Of a DNA stretch of 64,000 nt, positions 45,781 through 54,929 are shown piece after piece. The translations under genes were made by a program, and so were the position numbers. Within the stretch, counting starts at the first letter, position 1; each line of letters opens with the position of its first letter. Location: the NCBI RefSeq assembly GCF_000737325.1, contig NZ_CP011125.1, positions 8,804,001 through 8,868,000 of the forward strand. The letters run 5' to 3'. The notes beneath the pieces were generated by a model. The model made no database searches. It was not told the origin of the DNA and saw nothing but the letters and a program-made list of their open reading frames with translations. This DNA is from Sandaracinus amylolyticus. GTDB lineage: Bacteria > Myxococcota_A > Polyangia > Polyangiales > Sandaracinaceae.

Positions 45781-47196
45781 GTGCTGGTTCGGATGGACGA
45801 GCGCGGGGCCGGGGGGCCCGGCGAGCGACAGGGACGCGCAGGGTCCCATGCGACGCGCGAAGGCCTCGCGCGATCGCTGGCGCGCACCGTTCCGCTCGCA
45901 TCCGCGCTGGGCGCCGCGCTCGGCTCGGCGCTCGCTGCGCTCGTGGTGCACGCGCTCTCGCTCGCCGTTCCACTCGCGCCGGTGCTGGTCACGTGGGCGG
46001 GCATCGGCGCCGCGATCGCGGGCGCGCTCGCCGTGCGCCGCGCGACGCGCCGCTTCGATGCGGTGGCGCGCTTCCTCGAGATGCGCATCGCCGCGACCAG
46101 CTCGCAAGCGCGACGCGAGCAGGACGCCACGCGACGCGAGCGCAAGCTCGCCGCGGACCTCGCGCGGAAGACCGAGGAGCTCGAGGCCAGGCTGCGCGAG
46201 CGCGCGCTGCTCTTCGAGGTGCTGCGCGAGAGCGCGAGCAGCCACGACCTCGACTCGGTGCTGCGCGCGCTCGTCGACCGGCTCGGGCCCGCGCTGCGCT
46301 TCCGCGAGGTCGCGGTGCTCATCCAGCAGGGCGAGCGGCTCGCGATCCGCGCCGCGTGGGGCTTCACCGATCCCAGCACCGTGCTCGGGCGCACGATCCG
46401 CGTCGGCGAGGGGCTCTCGGGCGAGGCGGCGGCGAAGGGCGAGTCGGTGGTGGTGCCCGACGTCGCGGCGGCGCCCGAGTACCTGGCGTTCTGGGGCGAG
46501 GTCCCGCGCACCGGCTCGTTCATGTCGGTGCCGATCCAGGTGAAGGGCGCGATGATCGGCGTGCTCGCGCTGACCCGCCCGCCGACCGATCCGCTGACCG
46601 AGGAAGAGACGCGCTACGTCGAGGCGCTCGCCGATCAGGTCGCGCTCGCGATCCACAACGCGCAGCTCTTCGAGGAGCTCGAGGCGCGCTCGACCCACGA
46701 CGCGCTCACCGGGATCGCGAACCGCCGACTGTTCGAGGAGCGTCTCGCGAAGGCGCTCGCCGACTCGCGGCGCTTCGGGCACGCGGTGTCGCTGCTCGCG
46801 ATCGACGTCGACCACTTCAAGAAGCTGAACGACCGCTGCGGTCATCCCGCGGGCGACGCGGTGCTCGTCGAGGTGGCGCGCGTGCTCGCGCGCGGTGTGC
46901 GCGAGGTCGACACGGTCGCGCGCGTCGGCGGCGAGGAGTTCCTCGTCGTGCTCGCGGGCGCGGACGAGCACGAGGCGGCGAAGGTCGGCGACAAGCTGCG
47001 CGCCGCGGTCGCCGCGATCGAGCTGCCGGGCACGAAGGACCAGCCGCTCGGTCGACTCTCGATCAGCGTCGGCGTCGCGAAGGCGCGCGAGGGCGAGACC
47101 GCGGAGGCGCTGGTCGCGCGCGCGGACTCGGCGCTCTACGACGCGAAGCGCAAGGGTCGCAATCGCGTCTCGACCTGGCCGCCCCCTTCCGCGTGA
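45781..47196 (+). CDS. GAF-GGDEF diguanylate cyclase
   Basis: 471 aa. The start is uncertain: GTG at 45781 has GAGG 6 bases upstream; ATG at 45793 is an alternative. Two hydrophobic segments (about 40-60 and 67-90), a coiled linker (about 105-145), a GAF domain (about 145-300, FREVAVLIQQGERLAIRAAWG) and a GGDEF domain (about 305-465). The active site reads GGEEF (383-387) and the inhibitory I-site RxxD (374-377, REVD) sits exactly five residues before, so it should make c-di-GMP and be feedback-inhibited. Signal unknown. No other c-di-GMP gene in view. Confidence 0.9.
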   Translation: MLVRMDERGAGGPGERQGRAGSHATREGLARSLARTVPLASALGAALGSALAALVVHALSLAVPLAPVLVTWAGIGAAIAGALAVRRATRRFDAVARFLEMRIAATSSQARREQDATRRERKLAADLARKTEELEARLRERALLFEVLRESASSHDLDSVLRALVDRLGPALRFREVAVLIQQGERLAIRAAWGFTDPSTVLGRTIRVGEGLSGEAAAKGESVVVPDVAAAPEYLAFWGEVPRTGSFMSVPIQVKGAMIGVLALTRPPTDPLTEEETRYVEALADQVALAIHNAQLFEELEARSTHDALTGIANRRLFEERLAKALADSRRFGHAVSLLAIDVDHFKKLNDRCGHPAGDAVLVEVARVLARGVREVDTVARVGGEEFLVVLAGADEHEAAKVGDKLRAAVAAIELPGTKDQPLGRLSISVGVAKAREGETAEALVARADSALYDAKRKGRNRVSTWPPPSA

Positions 47197-47319
47197 AACG
47201 ACGTCGTCGCGTCGACCGTAGACGTGGACGTGAACGACGACGATCGGACCGCGCGTGGCCCCCGACGAAGCGCCTCCTGGTCGCAGCGCGATGCGCGCGC
47301 GCATGGGACGCTGCGCGAC

Positions 47320-48630
47320 GTGACGAGCACACGCGCGACGAACCTGACCGAGCGGATGACCGACGCGCTCGATCGCTGTTTCACCATGGACTTCAGCACG
47401 CTGGCGCGCGTGCACGGCGAGCTCGACGAGCGCGCCATCCCCGATGCGCTGCGCGCGCTCTCGCAGCGCCATCCGCTGCTCTCGGCGCGCGTGATCCGAC
47501 GCGCCGGGCTCGCGACGCAGTTCGCGCTCGGCGAGGCGCCGCCGATCGCGCTCTCGTTCCGCGACGCGCAAGACGCCTGGGCCTCGTTCTCTTACCGACA
47601 TCGCGTGTGGGACGACGCCGGGCCGCGCGGCGTGCTCGATGTCGTTCGTCACGGTCCGCACGAGCGCACGTTCGTGCTCACGCTCCACCACCTCGTCAGC
47701 GACGGGCGCTCCGGTGTGATGGTGATGCGCGATCTGCTGCGTCTGCTCGGTGAGCCGGGTCGCGCGCTGCCCCCGGTCGAGTCCCCCGGACAGGCGGCGT
47801 ACTACCCCGAGCCCGTGCGCGGATGGCGTCGTCTGCGCCCCACGCTCGCCGCGCTCTCCGCGATGCAGCGCCCGCCTCAGCCGGTGCGGCTGCGCCCCGA
47901 CGCGCTCGCCACGCCGGACGAGAGCGAGGTCGTCGTCCGCCCGATCGTGATCGACCCCGAGCGCACCGAGGCGCTCACGCGCGCCGCGCGCGAGACCGGC
48001 GCCACGCTGCACGGCCTCGTCTCCGCGGCGCTCGCGATGGCGGTCGCGCGCGAGATGGAGCGCGGCGAGGTCGTGCTCGACGTGATGCACCCCGTCGATC
48101 TGCGGCGACGCGTGCCCGAGATGCCGCGCGACGTCGTCGGCTACTACGTCTCGTCGGTCTCGACGCGCCTGCGCACCGACCCGGCGGGCGATCCGCTCGC
48201 GCTCGCGCGCGAGGCGACGAATGGCGTGCGCCGCGCGATCGATGCGGGCGAGCACTGGACGAGCGCGCCGGGCGGCGGCGCGGTGATCGTCGCGGCGACG
48301 CAGCTCATGGGTCGCGCGCTCACCTCGTCGCTGCTCCCGAAGCACGTCTTCACCGGCGCGCTCGCGGTGACGAACCTCGGCGTGCTGGAGCAGCTCGGGC
48401 TCGAGCACGCGTACGGACCGCTCGAGGTGCGCGCCTGCGGGTTCGCCGCCGCGCCCTCGATCCTCGGCTCGCTCCTGGCGGCGGTCAGCACGTTCCGCGG
48501 CACGCTCACCATCGCGGTGGGCCACACCGTCCCGCTGATCTCGCGCGAGCGCGGCGAGCGCATCGCGGCGCACACCGAGGAGATCCTCGCGCGCGCAGCC
48601 GATCGCGCCGCGCTCTCGCTCGCCGGGTGA
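47320..48630 (+). CDS. HHxxxDG acyltransferase (condensation/PapA-like family)
   Basis: 436 aa from GTG at 47320, chosen as it begins just before the fold; GTG at 47224 and ATG at 47356 are possible. Catalytic motif HHLVSDG (HHxxxDG) lies about 122 residues in. The C-terminal half has the second lobe with DVMHPVDLRRRVP and TNLGVLEQLG typical of PapA5/alcohol acyltransferase-like members of the CoA-dependent acyltransferase superfamily. These esterify alcohols or lipids, or condense peptides. The substrate is unknown. Confidence 0.75.
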   Translation: MTSTRATNLTERMTDALDRCFTMDFSTLARVHGELDERAIPDALRALSQRHPLLSARVIRRAGLATQFALGEAPPIALSFRDAQDAWASFSYRHRVWDDAGPRGVLDVVRHGPHERTFVLTLHHLVSDGRSGVMVMRDLLRLLGEPGRALPPVESPGQAAYYPEPVRGWRRLRPTLAALSAMQRPPQPVRLRPDALATPDESEVVVRPIVIDPERTEALTRAARETGATLHGLVSAALAMAVAREMERGEVVLDVMHPVDLRRRVPEMPRDVVGYYVSSVSTRLRTDPAGDPLALAREATNGVRRAIDAGEHWTSAPGGGAVIVAATQLMGRALTSSLLPKHVFTGALAVTNLGVLEQLGLEHAYGPLEVRACGFAAAPSILGSLLAAVSTFRGTLTIAVGHTVPLISRERGERIAAHTEEILARAADRAALSLAG

Positions 48631-48668
48631 TCTCGGCGCGCGCGGTGCGCATATGCTCGCGCTGCGAA

Positions 48669-50225
48669 ATGTCGCGCGCGCGAGAAGAGCTCGAGGCCGT
48701 CGTCCGCTTCGCGGACGCGCTCCCCGTCGCGGTCTGGGTCGGCCGCGCGCCCGGCGGCGAGGTCGTCTACGTCAACCGCGAGTTCGAGCACATCCTCGGC
48801 ATCACCCCGCCGGAGGGCGCGGCGCGCGGCAACTACGTCGGGCCCTACGGCGTGCACCTGCCCGACGGCGCGCCGTACCCCGAGGACCAGATGCCCTTCG
48901 AGCGCGTCATGCGTAGCCAGCGCACCGAGATCATCGACGATCTCGTCATCCACCGCCACGACGCGACGAAGTGCTACCTGCGCGTGCTCGCGCGACCGCT
49001 CTTCGACGACGACGGCGCGATCGCCTACGTCGTCGAGGCGTTCACCGACATCACGCGCGAGGTCGAGACCGAGCGCATGCGCGCCGAGAGCGAGCAGCGC
49101 CTGCACGCGATGCGCCGGCTCGAGTCGGTCGGCAGCCTCGCGGGCGGCATCGCGCACGACTTCAACAACCTGCTCGCCATCGTGAAGCTCGTCGCGACGC
49201 AGCTGCGCAAGGACGAGCGCGATCCCACCCGCCTCGCGCTGGTGCAGCACCTCGACGACGTCGCGGCGAGCGCCGCGAAGCTCACGCGCTCGTTGCTCGG
49301 CTTCGCCCGGCGCGGACAGCACGCCGCGCGTCCGATCTCGCTCGCCGACGTGGTCGCGCCGATCGTGGAGCTCGCGCAGCGCACCTTCGAGCGACGCATC
49401 GTCGTGCGCGCCGAGCTCGAGGCGTCCGCCGACGTCGTGCTCGGCGATCCGACCGAGCTCGAGCAGGTCGTGATGAACCTCGTGATGAACGCGCGCGACG
49501 CGCTCCCCGGGCCGGGGCACATCGTGGTGCGCACCCGGCGCGAGCACGTCCCCGAGGGCCATCCCGTGCTCGCGCCCGGCGATCACCTCGTGCTCGACGT
49601 CGTGGACGACGGCCCAGGCGTCGATCCCGCGGTGCGCGATCGTGTGTTCGAGCCCTACGTCACGACCAAGCTCGTCGGCGCGACGAAGGGCACCGGGCTC
49701 GGGCTCTCGACGGTGTACGGCGTCGCGCGCGCCCACGGCGGCACCGCGGAGATCGCCGAGACCTCCGCCGCGGGCACGACGATGCGCGTGTGGCTGCCCG
49801 CGTGCGACGTGCCGGCCGAGCGCACCACGCCCGCGACGTCGCACGTCGTGCGCGGCAGCGGCACGATCCTCGTCGTCGACGACGAGCCGCTCGTGCTCAG
49901 CATGACCGCGCACACCTTGGAATCGCTGGGCTACGACGTGATCGCCGCGGGCAGCGGGCGCGAGGCGGTCGACGCGTTCCGCGATGCGCACGACCGCATC
50001 GGCGCGGTGGTGCTCGACATGGTCATGCCGGGCATGGACGGACGCGAGACCGCGCTCGCGCTGCGCGCCATCGATCCCGTGGTGCGCGTCGTCATGACGA
50101 CCGGGCTCGTGCCCACCAGCGACGACGTCGAGCCCGCCCGCGACCTCGACGTTCGCGAGGTGCTGTCCAAGCCGTACGACGAGGCCGAGCTCTCGCAGGC
50201 GGTCGCGCGCGCCCTCGCGCCGTGA
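48669..50225 (+). CDS. hybrid histidine kinase (PAS-HisKA-HATPase-REC)
   Basis: 518 aa, ATG 48669. PAS sensor domain (about 10-125; ALPVAVWVG, VYVNREFEHILG), then dimerisation helix with phospho-His in GGIAHDFNNLLA (His163), ATPase N-box NLVMNARDA, G1 DDGPGVD, G2 GTGLGLST, and a C-terminal receiver domain with phospho-Asp in LDMVMPGMDG (Asp450) and the conserved Lys in SKPY. Soluble, no TM. Phosphate should pass from His to the attached Asp, with no output domain. It lies just upstream of the exporter operon; a 71-bp gap separates them. Confidence 0.92.
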   Translation: MSRAREELEAVVRFADALPVAVWVGRAPGGEVVYVNREFEHILGITPPEGAARGNYVGPYGVHLPDGAPYPEDQMPFERVMRSQRTEIIDDLVIHRHDATKCYLRVLARPLFDDDGAIAYVVEAFTDITREVETERMRAESEQRLHAMRRLESVGSLAGGIAHDFNNLLAIVKLVATQLRKDERDPTRLALVQHLDDVAASAAKLTRSLLGFARRGQHAARPISLADVVAPIVELAQRTFERRIVVRAELEASADVVLGDPTELEQVVMNLVMNARDALPGPGHIVVRTRREHVPEGHPVLAPGDHLVLDVVDDGPGVDPAVRDRVFEPYVTTKLVGATKGTGLGLSTVYGVARAHGGTAEIAETSAAGTTMRVWLPACDVPAERTTPATSHVVRGSGTILVVDDEPLVLSMTAHTLESLGYDVIAAGSGREAVDAFRDAHDRIGAVVLDMVMPGMDGRETALALRAIDPVVRVVMTTGLVPTSDDVEPARDLDVREVLSKPYDEAELSQAVARALAP

Positions 50226-50296
50226 GCGGATCTGCGTAAAGAACTGCGAAGCCCGGATGCAATTCGGCCGCGCGGCGGGTACACACCTCGCCCATC

Positions 50297-51487
50297 ATGG
50301 CGGACGCGCACGCGCTGAAGCGCCTCGGCATCCCGACGCGGTCGCGGGGCCGCACGGTGTTCGTGGCCCTCGCGGTCGTGGTCGCGATCGCCGCGCTCTC
50401 GCTCGCGGTGATGGCGTGGCGGCGCCGGACCCCGCCGCCCTCGCCTTACGAGTCGGCGCGCGTCGAGCGCGGTGATCTCACCGCGACCGTCACCGCGACC
50501 GGCACCCTCGCCGCGACGAACACCGTCACGATCGGCGCCGAGGTCTCGGGCCGCGTCGCGCGCGTGCTGGTCGAGCCGAACGATCGGGTGAACGTCGGCG
50601 ACGTGCTGGTCGAGCTCGATCCGATCCAGCTCCAGGCCCAGGTGCGCGAGGCGCGCGCGAACGTGTCCGCGGTGCAGGCCTCGCTGCGCGTCGCGCGCGC
50701 GACCGCCGAGGAAGCGGCGCGCACCGCGACCCGCGCCGCCGCGATGCACGGCCGCGGCCTGGTGCCCGACAGCGAGCTCGAGCAGGCGAACGCCGCGCGC
50801 GAGCGCGCCGAGGCCCAGCTCGCGAGCGCGAACGCGCAGCTCGAGGTCGCGCGCGCGACCCTCGCCCGGCAGGACGCGAACCTCGAGCGCGCGGTCATCC
50901 GCTCGCCGATCTCCGGCGTCGTCCTCACGCGGACGGTCGAGCCCGGCCAGGCGATCGCCGCGCAGTTCCAGACGCCCGAGCTCTTCGAGGTCGCGGAGGA
51001 TCTCGCGCGCATGCGCCTCACCGTCGACATCGACGAGGCCGACGTGGGGCGCGTGCAAGAAGGTCAGCGCGCGACGTTCACCGTCGACGCCTACCCCGAT
51101 CGCACGTTCGACGCGACGATCCACCGCGTCGATCTCGCGCCGACGACCGAGGGCGGCGTGGTCGCGTACCGCGCGATGCTCGACGTCGACAACGCCGAGG
51201 CCCTCCTGCGCCCCGGCATGACCGCGACCGCGACGATCGTGACCCAGCGCTTCGACGGCGTGCTGCTGGTGCCCGATCCCGCGCTCCGCTTCGCGCCGCC
51301 CGCGCCGCGCAGCGGCCCCGATCCCACCGCGAGCCTGCCCGAGGGCGCGCGCATCTGGACGCTCGAGAACGGCTCGCCGCGTCCTCACGTCGTGCGCGTC
51401 GTCGCCAGCAACGGCGTGCGCACCGTGATCGAGGGCGAGGGCATCTCCGAGGGCACCGAGGTCCTCACCGGGGTGGTCGAGCCGTGA
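50297..51487 (+). CDS. MacA-type periplasmic adaptor (HlyD/RND family)
   Basis: 396 aa. N-terminal signal-anchor TM (about 17-38), lipoyl halves around the alpha-hairpin (about 60-250, Ala/Glu/Arg-rich coiled coil: QVREARANVSAVQASLRVA), beta-barrel (TVEPGQAIAAQF, VDIDEADVGRVQEG) and a membrane-proximal domain. It links the MacB transporter to TolC. First gene of a four-gene operon. Confidence 0.9.
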   Translation: MADAHALKRLGIPTRSRGRTVFVALAVVVAIAALSLAVMAWRRRTPPPSPYESARVERGDLTATVTATGTLAATNTVTIGAEVSGRVARVLVEPNDRVNVGDVLVELDPIQLQAQVREARANVSAVQASLRVARATAEEAARTATRAAAMHGRGLVPDSELEQANAARERAEAQLASANAQLEVARATLARQDANLERAVIRSPISGVVLTRTVEPGQAIAAQFQTPELFEVAEDLARMRLTVDIDEADVGRVQEGQRATFTVDAYPDRTFDATIHRVDLAPTTEGGVVAYRAMLDVDNAEALLRPGMTATATIVTQRFDGVLLVPDPALRFAPPAPRSGPDPTASLPEGARIWTLENGSPRPHVVRVVASNGVRTVIEGEGISEGTEVLTGVVEP

Positions 51488-52185
51488 CCACCTCGCTGCT
51501 CGAGCTGCGCAAGGTCGAGCGCGTCTACGGGCACGGCGACGCCGAGGTGCGCGCGCTCGACGGAGTCGACCTCGCGATCGGGCGCGCCGAGTTCGTCGCC
51601 GTCATGGGCTCGAGCGGCTCGGGCAAGAGCACGTGCATGAACATCCTCGGCTGCCTCGATCAGCCGACGGGCGGCGAGTACCTCTTCGACGGCGTCTCGG
51701 TCGGCGGGCTCGATCGCGATCAGCGCGCGATGCTGCGGCGCCTGCACCTCGGGTTCGTGTTCCAGGGGTTCAACCTGCTGGCGCGCACCAGCGCGCTCGA
51801 GAACGTCGAGCTGCCGCTGCTCTATCGCGGCGTGCGCAGCGACGAGCGACGCGCGCGCGCCATGTCCTCGCTCGAGCGCGTCGGCCTCGCCGATCGCGCG
51901 CGCCACATGCCGAGCGAGCTCTCGGGCGGCCAGCAGCAGCGCGTCGCGATCGCGCGCGCGCTGGTCACCGATCCCGCGGTCATCCTCGCCGACGAGCCCA
52001 CCGGCAACCTCGACTCCCAGCGCAGCGTCGAGATCATGCAGCTGCTCCAGCGCCTCCACCGCGAGCAGTCGATCACGATCGTGATGGTCACCCACGAGCC
52101 CGACATGGCCGCGTACTGCGAGCGGCTCGTGACCTTCCGCGACGGGCGCATCCTCTCCGACGCGAAGAACGAGGCCCCGTCGTGA
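51484..52185 (+). CDS. MacB-type ABC transporter ATPase
   Basis: 233 aa. Starts at a GTG overlapping the MacA stop (GTGA). Walker A GSSGSGKST (42-50), signature LSGGQQQR (about 146-153), Walker B VILADEPTG (about 166-174), all intact; LolD/MacB/FtsE class. In E. coli MacB this domain is fused to the permease; here it is a separate chain, as in many Gram-negatives. Overlaps the permease start. Confidence 0.95.
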   Translation: MTTSLLELRKVERVYGHGDAEVRALDGVDLAIGRAEFVAVMGSSGSGKSTCMNILGCLDQPTGGEYLFDGVSVGGLDRDQRAMLRRLHLGFVFQGFNLLARTSALENVELPLLYRGVRSDERRARAMSSLERVGLADRARHMPSELSGGQQQRVAIARALVTDPAVILADEPTGNLDSQRSVEIMQLLQRLHREQSITIVMVTHEPDMAAYCERLVTFRDGRILSDAKNEAPS

Positions 52186-53384
52186 TCGGCGCGACGATCC
52201 TCCTCGCGCTGCGCTCGCTGCGCCGCAACCCGCTGCGCTCGTTCCTCACGACGATCGGCATCGTGATCGGCGTCGCGTCGGTGATCGCGATGGTCACGCT
52301 CGGGCGCGGCGCGACCGCGAAGGTCACCAACGAGATCGCCTCGCTCGGCAACAACCTCCTCATCGTCGTGCCCGGCGCCGCGAACCAGCGCGGCCCCTCG
52401 AGCGTCTCGCGCCCGTTCACCCTCGCCGACGCGCGCGCCATCGACGAGCAGATCCCCGACGCGCTCGCGGTCGCGCCCAACGCCGGTGCCGCGGCGCGCA
52501 TCGTCTACGGCTCGCGCAACTGGAGCACCTCGATCACCGGCGCGACCAACGACTGGTTCGTGGTGCGCGACTGGGACGTCGCGATCGGACGCCGCTTCCA
52601 CGAGGGCGAGGTGCGCTCGGGCACCGCGGTCTGCGTGCTCGGCGAGACCGTGCGCCGCGAGCTCTTCGGCTCCGGCGATCCGGTGGGCGCGCGGGTCCGC
52701 GTCGCGAGCGTCGCGTGCGAGGTGATCGGCGTGCTCGAGTCGCGCGGTCAGTCGACGTTCGGCCAGGACCAGGACGACTTCGTCGTGATGCCGCTGGTGG
52801 CGGTGCAGCGCCGTCTGCTCGGCAGCGACGACATCGGCGTCATCGCGGTCTCCGCGAACGACGGCGCGACGTCGCGCGTGCAGTCGGAGATCACCGCGCT
52901 GCTGCGCCAGCGCCGTCACATCCAGCACGGCGAGGAGGACGACTTCTCGGTGCGCGACCTCCGCGAGGTCAGCAACATGCTCGGCGTGGTCACCGGCGTG
53001 CTCACCGCGCTGCTCGGCGCGATCGCCGGCGTGTCGCTGCTCGTCGGCGGCATCGGGATCATGAACATCATGCTGGTCTCGGTGACCGAGCGGACGCGCG
53101 AGATCGGCATCCGCCTCGCGATCGGCGCGCGCTCGCGCGAGATCCTCTCGCAGTTCCTCATCGAGGCGGTCGTGCTCTCGGTCGTCGGCGGGCTCGCGGG
53201 GATCGCGCTCGGGCTCGGCGCGAGCGCGCTCGCGGCGCGCGGGCTCGGCCTGCCGTTCGTGTTCGGCGCCGACGTCGTGCTCGGGTCGTTCGTGTTCTCC
53301 GCGCTCGTCGGCGTGTTCTTCGGGTGGTACCCGGCGCGCCGCGCGGCGCGGCTCGATCCCATCGAGGCGCTGCGACATGAGTGA
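52182..53384 (+). CDS. MacB-type ABC transporter permease
   Basis: 400 aa, GTG start overlapping the ATPase stop. Four TM segments: one N-terminal (about 20-45), a large periplasmic MacB_PCD region (about 50-270), then three C-terminal TMs (about 275-395; FtsX fold, GGIGIMNIMLVSVTERTREIGIRLAIGA, WYPARRAARLDPIEALR). With the ATPase it forms the energised inner-membrane part of a tripartite exporter for macrolides, peptides or lipoproteins. Confidence 0.95.
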   Translation: MIGATILLALRSLRRNPLRSFLTTIGIVIGVASVIAMVTLGRGATAKVTNEIASLGNNLLIVVPGAANQRGPSSVSRPFTLADARAIDEQIPDALAVAPNAGAAARIVYGSRNWSTSITGATNDWFVVRDWDVAIGRRFHEGEVRSGTAVCVLGETVRRELFGSGDPVGARVRVASVACEVIGVLESRGQSTFGQDQDDFVVMPLVAVQRRLLGSDDIGVIAVSANDGATSRVQSEITALLRQRRHIQHGEEDDFSVRDLREVSNMLGVVTGVLTALLGAIAGVSLLVGGIGIMNIMLVSVTERTREIGIRLAIGARSREILSQFLIEAVVLSVVGGLAGIALGLGASALAARGLGLPFVFGADVVLGSFVFSALVGVFFGWYPARRAARLDPIEALRHE

Positions 53385-53423
53385 GCTGCACTGTCATGAG
53401 TGAGCCGCAGCGACATGAGTAGG
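53376..53423 (+). repeat. three CATGAGT repeats, 19-bp period, across macB stop and tolC start
   Basis: CATGAGTGAG at 53376 and 53395 and CATGAGTAGG at 53414. The first spans the permease stop (TGA 53382-53384), the second contains an ATG whose frame stops after eight codons, and the third holds the TolC start ATG (53415). Confidence 0.8.
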
Positions 53424-54884
53424 TGGATCGCGATCCTCGCGGTGCTGCTCGTCGCCGCGCCGGTCCACGCGCAGACGAGCGACGTGCTGAGCCCTGGCGG
53501 CGTCGTCTCGCTCGCCGCCGATCAGAGCCCCACGCTGCGCGCCGCGCTGCTCGAGCGACGCCGCGCGTCGCAGCTCGTCCTCTCCGAGGAGGCTCGCTAC
53601 ACGTTCGTGCTCGGCATGGACGCGTCGCTCGACATCGGCGACACGCCCTCGCTCACCCAGGTCGGCGTCGCGCAGAGCTACCACGAGCAGGTCGTGCTCG
53701 GCGCGCAGCTCTCGCGCGCGTTCGAGTGGGGCATGTCGATGCAGCTGCGCGTCGCGGGCGCGCGCCAGTTCCGCCGCGCGATCCTCCTCGCGACCATCCC
53801 CACGCCGATCGCGATCGGCCCCGGGTACTCGTTCGACGTCACGCTCGGCGTCACCCAGTCGCTCCTGCGCAACGGCTGGGAGCGCAACGGGCTCGCGCAG
53901 CTGCGCCAGGCGCGGGTCGAGCTCGACGCCGCGACCGCCTCGCGCAACCGCGCCGCGAGCGAGCTCGTGCGCGACGCGCTCTCGGCGTACTGGGAGCTCT
54001 GGTACGCGCGGCAGGCGCTCGAGGTCGACGTCGAGGCGCGACGTGTCGCCGCGACCCAGCACGCCGACGCGAACGCGCGGCGCGAGCTCGGCAGCGTCGC
54101 GCCCGCGGACGTGCTCTCGTTCGCGCGGCAGCTCGCGGCGATGGAGGAGACCGTCGCGGCGGCCGAGGGCGAGCTGCGGGTCCGCCAGCTCGAGCTCGCG
54201 CGCGTGATCGGCGGCGAGCGATCGACCGCGCTCTCACCGCACGACGAGGCGCCCACGCTCCCCGCGCCGCGCGACGCCGACGTGATCGCGATCGCGATCG
54301 AGCGCTCGCCCGAGCTCTTCGAGCTGCAGATGCAGGTGCGCAGCGCCGAGGAGGCGGAGCGCACCGCGGGCGCCGCGCTCGAGCCGCGCCTCGATCTGAG
54401 CGGCGAGCTCGGGCTGCACGGCATGGGCTACGACGACGCGGGCGAGCCCTTCGCGCAGGTCGGCCGGTTCGCGGCGGTCACCGGGATGGTCTCGCTCGAA
54501 TTCGAGATGCCGCTCGACGACGCGCAGCGCCGCGCGCAGATGGAGCGCGCGAGCCTCGCGGTGGAGGTCGCAGAGCGCAGGCTCGAAGCGGCGCGCGATC
54601 GCGTGCGCGCCGAGGCCGCGACGCTGCTCGATCGCGCGAGCGTCGCGCGCCGCCGGCTCGCGCTCGCCGACGAGACGGTGCGCATCGCCGAGGAGCTCGC
54701 GCGCGCGGAGCAGGAGCGCTTCGAGCTCGGCGCGAGCACGCCGACGGTCGTGCTCGAGGCGCAGTCCGAGCTCCGCAACGCGCAGCTCCGGCGGCTGCGC
54801 GCGATGATCGATCTCGTGAGCGCGGACCTGCAGATCGCGCACACGACTGGAGAATTGCTCGACGACGTCGCGCTCGACGACTGA
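53415..54884 (+). CDS. TolC-family outer-membrane efflux protein
   Basis: 489 aa from ATG 53415 (GTG at 53400 would extend it by five residues). Signal peptide ending in VHAQ. OEP repeats with long coiled helices: LVSLAADQSPTLRAALLERRR, FDVTLGVTQSLLRNGW, DALSAYWELWYARQALEVDVEARR and later LDRASVARRRLALADETVRIAEEL. It should form the outer-membrane channel of the MacAB pump. Fourth gene of the operon and followed by a hairpin. Confidence 0.92.
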   Translation: MSRWIAILAVLLVAAPVHAQTSDVLSPGGVVSLAADQSPTLRAALLERRRASQLVLSEEARYTFVLGMDASLDIGDTPSLTQVGVAQSYHEQVVLGAQLSRAFEWGMSMQLRVAGARQFRRAILLATIPTPIAIGPGYSFDVTLGVTQSLLRNGWERNGLAQLRQARVELDAATASRNRAASELVRDALSAYWELWYARQALEVDVEARRVAATQHADANARRELGSVAPADVLSFARQLAAMEETVAAAEGELRVRQLELARVIGGERSTALSPHDEAPTLPAPRDADVIAIAIERSPELFELQMQVRSAEEAERTAGAALEPRLDLSGELGLHGMGYDDAGEPFAQVGRFAAVTGMVSLEFEMPLDDAQRRAQMERASLAVEVAERRLEAARDRVRAEAATLLDRASVARRRLALADETVRIAEELARAEQERFELGASTPTVVLEAQSELRNAQLRRLRAMIDLVSADLQIAHTTGELLDDVALDD

Positions 54885-54890
54885 GCGGCA

Positions 54891-54912
54891 GCGCCGCGCG
54901 GGAACGCGGCGC
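54891..54912 (+). terminator. hairpin after the MacAB-TolC operon
   Basis: GCGCCGCG (54891-54898) pairs with CGCGGCGC (54905-54912) around a 6-base loop, 6 bp past the stop. No U-tract. Confidence 0.55.
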
Positions 54913-54929
54913 GGTAGCATCGGGGCCCG

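Noticed and set aside
47320-48630. Nonribosomal peptide synthetase cluster
   Set aside because: Only a stand-alone HHxxxDG protein, with no adenylation or carrier domains near it.
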